The notes beneath the pieces are model-generated. The model was not told the DNA's origin, made no database searches, and was given only the letters and a program-made list of their open reading frames with translations. This document shows, in pieces, positions 58,401 to 64,000 of a stretch of 64,000 nt of DNA. Made by a program: the position numbers and the translations under genes. The stretch covers positions 1,556,501-1,620,500 of the forward strand of contig CM049315.1 in assembly GCA_026874595.1 (NCBI GenBank). The letters run 5' to 3'. Every line of letters starts with the position of its first letter. Position 1 is the first letter of the stretch. The DNA is from Sipunculus nudus (taxonomy: Eukaryota > Annelida > Sipuncula > Golfingiida > Sipunculidae).

Positions 58401-61400
58401 CTTAGCCTTAAGTGTTATCCCAAACGCAACAACTGTTCCTTTGTCAACTGTTCAAGTTTATCAGGGTCGGAATCGTCAATAAATGTCTCAGGTTTGAAAT
58501 CTGCCATGTTCAGATGTTAATACAATAACAAAAAAACACTGAGATACTAGTAAATCTTGTTAACAATGTAGTGTAAACAATATGTAATCTTGTAAACTAT
58601 GTATTGTAAACAATGCGTCACGGTCAAGGCCTAATACGTTTGTAAAAAAACTATTAAGCATCCCGGATGAGGCCCAAATTTTATGTTACGGAACCCAATA
58701 TCATCAGATCACGTAGTCGTGACGAGCCTTAATTTTGTTTTGGAGATAATAAAATACTGATTCTATAACACTAGGCCGCGTGAAATGTCTAGGGAAATGA
58801 ATAAAGAAGTCAGTGGTTTTTTTGTAAACAAACAATTATAATTTATTCTTAAAACAATCCTAACATTACAATACACTAAATCAATACAATTACACAGTAC
58901 AACAACAGTATAACAGCAAATCAATATAATCACACAGCATGAAAAACAAAGTGCATAGTACCTGGATACCACCACTATCACAGCGAAAAAAAAGTCCTTT
59001 ATAAAGTACAGCCCAGATGAACGGTTCACATAAATCTTCTCAGAGAATAACAGTCCAGTTCATTCACAAAAATCAATCCGTTGTAATTTCAAAAGTGAAG
59101 TTCTTGTTATAATTCCGAAAGCAAACTGATGACTATATACGATCCGTCACAAATTTAGAAGGAAATCTATAACTGCCGCACTTATCGGAAAAGGTCCACA
59201 ACTGACTAACACTCTTCTGTGTCTGCTGGAATATTTCTCTCCTCTCTCTCGGCTTTAAAACACAGCCTCTTATTTATAACTGTTCACCTCAACCTGTTCA
59301 CTTTCCATTTACCGAACATTCCAAAGAACCTAACATGATACACTGTACACACGGGTTGCAGGAAACATCTAGAAAAAGAAAGATGTGTTTGTACATGTCA
59401 GGGTTCACTCGGCCAGCTAGAACAAAGAACGGTGTAGCATAGCAAGGCCCAGGGCTTGAGCCAAACATGAATCAGAATGCCAACAGCGCACAATAAAATA
59501 GACATGTCAACAGCTCAGAATAATACAGACATCTGTGACAAAAGTAATATTTTAAATGTATAAGGCAGTTCTGAAAAAAAAGACATTATAACAAGATTAT
59601 AACCATTGAAATGAATACGGTTTGATTAAATATTTTAACAGGATGACGTTGACAAGATCTGCAGTCTCTCCTTACCAGGACTGCAAGAACAGCTTCAATC
59701 GGGTGCCCTAACTGCCAGCCAAGTCCACGAAGCTTATGTCAAAAAGGTAATATTTCAACATGTGGTATATTTCAACATCACCTCTAAATTACAGAGGTAG
59801 ACGAAACGTCTCTTGAAAGATTCCTATGAAGTAAATGAGTATATAATGAGTATAAATTACTACATACCTATATAACATGCAACCTGTGTTATTAATATGT
59901 AGCTGCTTTATTTAAGCTTTGAATTGAAGAACTGAGAGGAGGTCCGATTTGTATATTGAATCTTAATTCTTATAGTTATCTAAAGCGTTAATTCCATGAG
60001 TAAATTCTATGAGATGAAGCTCATAGGATGTATAGTAATGTATGTAATTCATCTGTTACTCAATTTTAAACTTAAAGCCATTAATGTTTGCTGAGTAACA
60101 GATGAATTACATGTTTCTCTATTAATATATATTTCATTTCAACCTGTCATGTCTTCATCCTCTTTGTGTAAATTGACGATTGATGACATGCTTGTTCGCA
60201 CCAGAGGGAACAGCCACTGTCTATAGAAATCATAGGCAACCCCGGCTGCCACGTGCGATCTCAAACTCGTCCCTTGTGACTGAATGACGGGTTACAATGA
60301 GCTCTGGTTGTAAATTGATCAATTCCGTCCTACCATTTCAGGCTTACTATGTTGACCAGGAGATAAATTGCGTCACTGATTACATCACTGAGGCTCAGGT
60401 ATGTAGGATACATGTATTACAACGTACATATGTTTGTATAAAACGTAACACAACAGAAATATATAGAGTATATTACGAATACATGCACAAGAATATTAAA
60501 AAATATATGACACCTTTTGAACAAATGACGTTTTCATGCGTGTAGTCCTCAGCTTTTTATTTCCCATCTATGCAGTTCATACATGGGTTATTTTAAATAA
60601 AGGTGTTTTTATATGTTTGTATACACACATGTGTAAATTTTCTTCGGTAAATGTTCATGTAGTATTAGGTTGTGCTTTATAATACGGCTCGTTAACATCC
60701 TTTTCTCAATTTTTCATGTTTGCTTGATACTTTTTTTCAGTTGTTAATAGGATAATCTTCCTCTCTGTGATCATAATATTTCACATGGATTATTTATGCG
60801 TAAAATATTAAACAATTTTTTAATTCTTGTTTTTGTTGAACGCTAAATATAAATTTTGTTAAACAACATTATGAAGGTACTTTATTCTTTTAAAATAAAT
60901 TTCATTATTATAGCTGTGGTCATTCCCTGAATCATTATTATTTTTAGAAGTAGAAGTATTAGTAGCAGCAGTAGTGGTAGTAGTTGAAGTTGTAGAAGTA
61001 GTATCAGTTCCATTGTTGTCTTTGATAGTAATATCAGAGTATCCATATAGACATTTAAGAGGGAATCTGTTACAGCTATTACATGAACATAAATCTTAAT
61101 TTATCATTTTATTTCAGGGAAAGGCCAAGGAACTAGATAAAGCAACCACTAAAAAACCTTTGCATGGTCTGCCATATTCGATCAAAGAACTGCATGCATA
61201 TAAAGTAAGTCTTTTTTTAGAAAATAACTTAGCGCTCTAGAAATGAGGTTATCAAGCATGCACTTAAGTTACGGAAACGTGTTTTTTTTTTTTTGCCGTC
61301 CGAGCCGATGGTCAGTTTCATCCGTCAAAAGCAAGCATCTCACGGTCTGACTTCAAAAAGATTATAAAAATAAATCGAACCATTAATACCTGCTTTAACA

Positions 61401-61725
61401 CGAGGAGACAATTATCGTATGAGCACAAGATCATTTAAGAATTTGGTGTTTTATTTGTCAGTGAACGCTACTAGGAGCATTATCTGAACGACCTTTCCCC
61501 TAATTGTTTACTTTGTTTTATGAGTGTCCATATATTTTGTATTCCTAGCAGGTAAAGTTATGGAATTAACATAAAGAGACCTGAATCGGAGTAAACTTCA
61601 TAAAATATCAGTAATATCTTTCACCATTCCAAATGTAGCTCTGTACATTTAAGGGCTACCCAAGCACCGCTGGAGTTCAAACACTGATCGCTTTCCCGGT
61701 AGAAGAAACCTTCGCACTCACCAAG
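43267..61725 (+). CDS. FAAH: Fatty-acid amide hydrolase, gene 2 (exons 1-5; continues past the window)
   Basis: Tandem paralogue of gene 1 in the same orientation. Five exons are visible, with sizes (213, 105, 57, 87, 72) and phases identical to gene 1. The membrane segment and the catalytic Lys (YSIKE) are intact and no stop interrupts the 178 codons. The Ser-Ser part lies beyond base 64000, so function cannot be judged. Intron 1 is 16 kb because of transposon insertion. Intron 5 starts with a minisatellite of repeated splice donors. Confidence 0.92.
44121..44335. repeat. Palindromic MITE-like sequence
   Basis: GGACGGAGCGC.T.AAACTGCTGCGCAG at 44121 returns inverted at 44309-44335. A second inverted pair (GCCTGTCCC near 44175, GGGACAGGC near 44288) extends the fold inward. 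A separate 10-bp hairpin (TGTGGCTCTG/CAGAGCCACA) follows near 44360. No ORF. Confidence 0.6.
44874..45538 (-). repeat. Gmr1-like 3' LTR (665 bp)
   Basis: Starts TGTTACGG and ends TATAACA (plus strand), giving TGTTA/TAACA termini. The minus strand has a TATA box GTTATAAATA at 45414-45423. The sequence matches the right LTR from 44874 to about 45423 and then diverges (U3 part). Confidence 0.88.
45539..45550 (-). other. Polypurine tract of the Gmr1-like element
   Basis: The minus strand reads CAGGAGGGGGAT directly before the 3' LTR. Confidence 0.75.
45655..45912 (-). pseudogene. Gmr1-like RNase H, C-terminal part
   Basis: Minus-strand frames read YSTIEKECLA, then LQHFEVYVTSS, VFSDHNPFTF, RLLRLCLFLQDYNHEMTH, and after a one-base shift KEKDNVLADCLSRC followed by TGA. 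This is the end of the pol polyprotein. It is separated from its N-terminal part by copy B. Confidence 0.85.
45913..48205 (+). mobile_element. Helentron-like non-autonomous element, copy B
   Basis: Starts AGCTCAGCTGACTTTCAGTC, followed by CCGTCCGTCC runs, and ends CAGCTGAGCGTCATGACCCATGGGTCACTT. The start motif GCTCAGCTG returns inverted 20-30 bases before the end, then comes the 14-bp palindrome TGACCCATGGGTCA. It interrupts the RNase H codons without an obvious target duplication. The interior has tandem blocks carrying clustered AGGTCA hexamers (46251-46280, 46390-46415, 46520-46550). No ORF of note. Confidence 0.75.
48206..48449 (-). pseudogene. Gmr1-like RNase H, N-terminal part
   Basis: Frame 48200-48382 reads SAPD-type FKLAVDASDTAACAVLLQEG and HPISYFSRRFNANQN, the first Asp motif of RNase H. 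It is cut by copy B right after the RFN.NQ motif. Confidence 0.85.
48450..49259 (-). pseudogene. Gmr1-like reverse transcriptase
   Basis: Minus-strand pieces in order: DIPTRT...QHPHRLNP and SPCILVP (49071-49259), CTDYRKLNSVTKTD (48849-49052), MPFDMKNSPATFQR and AYIDDLIVYSDTW (48647-48844, catalytic YIDD), then GMVGYYRKF-type sequence near 48490. At least three frame changes and stops. Confidence 0.88.
49496..50730 (-). pseudogene. Gmr1-like integrase
   Basis: In order on the minus strand: MRKWRPP and HEAPLSGHLGMNKT (50384-50596, zinc-module H residues), FYWPNLRNDVVQYCKSCHTC near 50300 (CxxC), IIVDC near 50200 (first Asp), FQQVMLELGVKEY and QGALERFHQTLKNMI (49802-50035, catalytic Glu), and YVSDFRTKLHNACE (49600-49747) for the C-terminal domain. 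It lies upstream of the RT. Stops interrupt the core. Confidence 0.88.
50731..51170 (-). pseudogene. Gmr1-like aspartic protease
   Basis: The minus strand reads LIRILRDTGSGQTLML (50902-51168, active-site DTG) and, in the next frame, TTLAFKGIQLLLGNDVAG (50727-51008), the C-terminal protease strand. One frameshift separates the two. Confidence 0.85.
51171..52252 (-). pseudogene. Gmr1-like gag C-terminal part and acidic linker
   Basis: Minus-strand sequence reads DYDNLSQLILLEEFKRC near 52200. A 39-residue segment (SFTNKNVN.YGQKKFKAQSP) follows, occurring twice in tandem at 51840-52090. Then comes a degenerate zinc-knuckle-like NYCKNEGNLKSD near 51710 and a Ser/Glu-rich acidic stretch with SC-E-E-F/Y repeats (51131-51538). 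Confidence 0.75.
52253..56082 (+). mobile_element. Helentron-like non-autonomous element, copy C (with nested insertion)
   Basis: Near-identical to copy B over most of its length, with the same start and end motifs. A second element (54494-55916) interrupts it. It also carries about 145 bp around 52620-52770 that copy B lacks. It splits gag of the host element. Confidence 0.8.
54494..55916 (+). mobile_element. Nested Helentron-like element of a second family
   Basis: Comparison with copy B shows a clean insertion between two T residues (CATCAT|T). The left end GTATCCCCAGACAAAGT (54494-54510) has an inverted copy with 16 of 17 matches at 55869-55885, offset about 30 bp from the right end. The right end is a hairpin (TGGTACC/GGTGCCA) followed by ATATCTAG. 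Insertion between T and T, offset inverted repeats and a 3' hairpin are Helentron traits. Inside are three tandem units of about 289 bp (AGTTTCTGGATGATAA at 55050, 55339, 55627) with AGGTCA clusters. Confidence 0.7.
56083..56656 (-). pseudogene. Gmr1-like gag, central part
   Basis: The minus strand reads a Glu/Lys/Arg coiled-coil-like run (ELEKQKEIERERLEKEIERD), then DVTKHIRLVPPFQEK, FEKVAENLKWP, LTGKGRAIYTELSE and VPEAYRQKSRNWEKRKEQTY. This is a Gag capsid domain of the type found in related gypsy elements. Several stops. Confidence 0.8.
56657..58302 (+). mobile_element. Helentron-like non-autonomous element, copy D
   Basis: Starts AGCTCAGCTGACTGTAAGTC plus CCGTCCGTCC and ends CGGCTGAGCGTCATGAACTACGGGTCACTT. 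The terminal palindrome is decayed. The interior has three units of about 330 bp (GATACAAAAGCTCAAGTATC at 56896, 57241, 57579) and a C16 run at 56868. It is more diverged from B and C than they are from each other. Confidence 0.7.
58303..58507 (-). pseudogene. Gmr1-like gag N-terminus
   Basis: The ATG at 58507 starts MADFKPETFIDDSDPDKLEQ LTKEQLLRLG, followed by a stop, typical of gag N-termini in this group. Cut by copy D. Confidence 0.7.
58660..58676 (-). other. Primer-binding-site-like sequence of the Gmr1-like element
   Basis: The minus strand reads TGGGCCTCATCCGGGAT seven bases inside the 5' LTR. It resembles the tRNA-Pro type primer site of other retroelements but is one base short and has mismatches. 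Confidence 0.5.
58684..59540 (-). repeat. Gmr1-like 5' LTR (857 bp)
   Basis: Starts TGTTACGG and ends TGTGACA. Matches the left LTR up to the TATA box (59272-59281), then carries an unrelated 259-bp U3 in place of the 115 bp of the left copy. Confidence 0.85.
59642..59746 (+). CDS. FAAH: FAAH gene 2 exon 2
   Basis: [20 protein letters not shown]... 35 codons, phase 0 at both ends, acceptor TTTTAACAG as in gene 1, donor GTAATA. Confidence 0.92.
59747..60341 (+). other. FAAH gene 2 intron 2
   Basis: 595 bp, unique apart from a perfect 21-bp hairpin at 60042-60112. Confidence 0.75.
60042..60112. other. Perfect 21-bp inverted repeat (hairpin)
   Basis: Arms 60042-60062 (ATGTAATTCATCTG...) and 60092-60112 are exact reverse complements with a 29-base loop. 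The arms do not pair further outward. It could be a small RNA precursor, a mini-foldback element or chance retention of a transposon end. Confidence 0.85.
60342..60398 (+). CDS. FAAH: FAAH gene 2 exon 3
   Basis: AYYVDQEINCVTDYITEAQ, 19 codons, phase 0 at both ends, donor GTATGT. Confidence 0.92.
60399..61117 (+). other. FAAH gene 2 intron 3
   Basis: Homologous to intron 3 of gene 1 over most of its length, including the imperfect GTA-type repeat (60950-61010). Nothing else. Confidence 0.8.
61118..61204 (+). CDS. FAAH: FAAH gene 2 exon 4 (catalytic Lys)
   Basis: 29 codons with PLHGLPYSIKE carrying the catalytic Lys; differs from gene 1 by only a few residues. Donor GTAAGT. Confidence 0.94.
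61205..61653 (+). other. FAAH gene 2 intron 4
   Basis: 449 bp, no repeat beyond a T12 run near 61285, no gene. Confidence 0.7.
61654..61725 (+). CDS. FAAH: FAAH gene 2 exon 5
   Basis: GYPSTAGVQTLIAFPVEETF ALTK, 24 codons, phase 0. Ends CTCACCAAG|GTATGC; this junction is the seed of the following minisatellite. Confidence 0.92.
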
Positions 61726-64000
61726 GTATGCATTATTGTCTGCCTCCGCCTTTACCTGTCACTGTGACCACGTGTACGTATAAACCTCACCAAGGTATGC
61801 ATTATTGTCTTCCTTCTCGTCTACATGTAAGTGTGACCACTTGTACGTATAAACAATAAACCTCACCCGGGTATGCATTATTGTCTTCCTCCTCTACATG
61901 TCAGTGTGACCACGTGTACGTATAAACCTCACCAAGGTATGCATTATTGTCTTCCTTCTCGTCTACATGTCAGTGTGACCACTTGTACGTATAAACAATA
62001 AACCTCACCCGGGTATGCATTATTGTCTTCCTCCTCTACATGTCAGTGTGACCACATGTGTACGTATAAACCTCACCAAGGTATGCATTATTGTCTTCCT
62101 TCTCGTCTACATGTCAGTGTGACCACTTGTACGTATAAACAATAAACCTCACCCGGGTATGCATTATTGTCTTCCTCCTCTACATGTCAGTGTGACCACG
62201 TGTACGTATAAACCTCACCAAGGTATGCATTATTGTCTTCCTTCTCGTCTACATGTCAGTGTGACCACTTGTACGTATAAACAATAAACCTCACCCGGGT
62301 ATGCATTATTGTCTTCCTCCTCTACATGTCAGTGTGACCACGTGTACGAATAAACCTCACCAAGGTATGCATTATTGTCTTCCTTCTCGTCTACATGTCA
62401 GTGTGACCACTTGTACGTATAAACAATAAACCTCACCCGGGTATGCATTATTGTCTTCCTCCTCTACATGTCAGTGTGACCACATGTGTACGTATAAACC
62501 TCACCCAGGTATGCATTATTGTCTTCCTCGCCAACATGTCAGTGTGACCACATGTGTACGTATAAACCTCACCCAGGTATGCATTATTGTCTTCTTCCTC
62601 GCCAACATGTCAGTGTGACCACATGTGTACGTATAAACCTCACCCAGGTATGCATTATTGTCTTCCTCGCCAACATGTCAGTGTGACCACATGTGTACGT
62701 ATAAACCTCTCCAAGGTATGCATTATTGTCTTCTTCCTCGCCAACATGTCAGTGTGACCACATGTGTACGTATTAACCTCACCAAGGTATGCATTATTGT
62801 CTTGTTCCTCGCCAACATGTCAGTGTGACCACGTGTACGTATAAACCTCACCCAGGTATGCATTATTGTCTTCCTCGCCAACATGTCAGTGTGACCACAT
62901 GTGTACGTATAAACCTCACAAAGGTATGCATTATTGTCTTCTTCCTCGCCAACATGTCAGTGTGACCACATGTGTACGTATAAACCTCACCAAGGTATGC
63001 ATTATTGTCTTCTTCCTCGCCAACATGTCAGTGTGACCACATCTGTACGTATAAACCTCACCAAGGTATGCATTATTGTCTTCTTCCTCGCCAACATGTC
63101 AGTGTGACCACATGTGTACGTATAAACCTCACCAAGGTATGCATTATTGTCTTCTTCCTCGCCAACATGTCAGTGTGACCACATGTGTACGTATTAACCT
63201 CACCAAGGTATGCATTATTGTCTTCTTCCTCGCCAACATGTCAGTGTGACCACGTGTACGTATAAACCTCACCCAGGTATGCATTATTGTCTTCTTCCTC
63301 GCCAACATGTCAGTGTGACCACATGTGTACGTATAAACCTCACCAAGGTATGCATTATTGTCTTCTTCCTCGCCAACATGTCAGTGTGACCACATGTGTA
63401 CGTATAAACCTCACCCAGGTATGCATTATTGTCTTCTTCCTCGCCAACATGTCAGTGTGACCACATGTGTACGTATAAACCTCACCAAGGTATGCATTAT
63501 TGTCTTCTTCCTCGCCAACATGTCAGTGTGACCACATGTGTACGTATAAACCTCACCAAGGTATGCATTATTGTCTTCTTCCTCGCCAACATGTCAGTGT
63601 GACCACATGTGTACGTATAAACCTCACCAAGGTATGCATTATTGTCTTCTTCCTCGCCAACATGTCAGTGTGACCACATGTGTACGTATTAACCTCACCA
63701 AGGTATGCATTATTGTCTTCTTCCTCGCCAACATGTCAGTGTGACCACATGTGTACGTATTAACCTCACCAAGGTATGCATTATTGTCTTCTTCCTCGCC
63801 AACATGTCAGTGTGACCACATGTGTACGTATTAACCTCACCAAGGTATGCATTATTGTCTTCTTCCTCGCCAACATGTCAGTGTGACCACATGTGTACGT
63901 ATAAACCTCACCAAGGTATGCATTATTGTCTTCTTCCTCGCCAACATGTCAGTGTGACCACATCTGTACGTATAAACCTCACCAAAGTATGCATTATTGT
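61717..64000 (+). repeat. Minisatellite of duplicated splice donors, more than 30 copies
   Basis: From the exon 5 end onward, units of mostly 66-69 bp repeat CTCACCAAGGTATGCATTATTG...GTGTGACCAC.TG.GTACGTATAAAC. The first donor is at 61726, the next at 61795, 61871 and 61937. Early units alternate between two lengths as a dimer; later ones are uniform. The array continues past the window end. Each unit repeats nine exon bases plus the donor (AAG|GTATGC, CAG|GTATGC or CGG|GTATGC). Confidence 0.95.

Larger units (their letters stand above)
44874..59540 (-). mobile_element. Gmr1-like Ty3/gypsy LTR retrotransposon, decayed and split by later insertions
   Basis: On the minus strand: 5' LTR (58684-59540), primer site, gag, protease, integrase, RT, RNase H, polypurine tract and 3' LTR (44874-45538). 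Integrase lies upstream of RT, and RNase H ends only about 115 bp before the 3' LTR. This is the Ty1/copia-like domain order known for the Gmr1 group of Ty3/gypsy elements. Many stops and frameshifts make it inactive. Three related Helentron-like elements split it at RNase H, gag linker and gag N-terminus. Confidence 0.87.
43480..59641 (+). other. FAAH gene 2 intron 1
   Basis: 16.2-kb intron. Bases 43480-44870 hold a palindromic MITE-like structure (44121-44335), a C-run near 44531 and (AAT)n at 44825. The rest is the Gmr1-like LTR element with its nested insertions; only the last 100 bp are unique. Confidence 0.85.

Overview
This window is animal (eukaryotic) genomic DNA. It has short exons with GT-AG junctions, long AT-rich introns, many (AT)n and (GT)n microsatellites, tandem satellites and several nested retrotransposons. 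The repeat types (L1/Tx1-like, Jockey-like, Ty3/gypsy, Gmr1-like and Helentron-like elements) together with the FAAH gene fit a marine invertebrate, most likely a mollusc or another lophotrochozoan. The species cannot be named from the sequence alone.

Layout. (1) 1-2.6 kb: a decayed L1/Tx1-like LINE on the minus strand, abutting a fragment of a Gmr1-like LTR. (2) 2.73-10.81 kb: a near-complete Ty3/gypsy element on the minus strand with LTRs, tRNA-Lys-type primer site, polypurine tract, gag and pol. Pol is broken only by one in-frame TGA. (3) 11.05 kb: a hammerhead-ribozyme-like fold. (4) 11.85-38.32 kb, plus strand: a complete 17-exon fatty-acid amide hydrolase (FAAH) gene. All exon phases join to give 587 residues, and the Lys-Ser-Ser triad has the same spacing as in mammalian FAAH. 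Its introns hold a 104-bp repeat (x6), a 192-bp G-rich satellite (about 23 copies), a Helentron-like element, a 36-bp CU-rich minisatellite (about 26 copies) and a foldback element with a perfect target-site duplication. (5) 38.4-43.27 kb: intergenic, with a tRNA-derived SINE-like sequence and a Jockey-like LINE 3' remnant. (6) From 43.27 kb to the window end: a tandem FAAH paralogue, exons 1-5 only.

Intron 1 of the paralogue (16 kb) was invaded by a Gmr1-like LTR element (44.87-59.54 kb, minus strand) whose pol order is protease-integrase-RT-RNase H. That element was later split by three Helentron-like elements of one family, one of which carries a further nested insertion. Intron 5 of the paralogue opens directly into a minisatellite that repeats the exon 5 splice donor more than 30 times and runs off the window.

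The only host genes I can support are the two FAAH paralogues. FAAH is an integral-membrane serine hydrolase of the amidase-signature family that degrades fatty-acid amides such as anandamide. Everything else is mobile or repetitive DNA. No prokaryotic operons, CRISPR arrays or intact tRNA/rRNA genes were seen.
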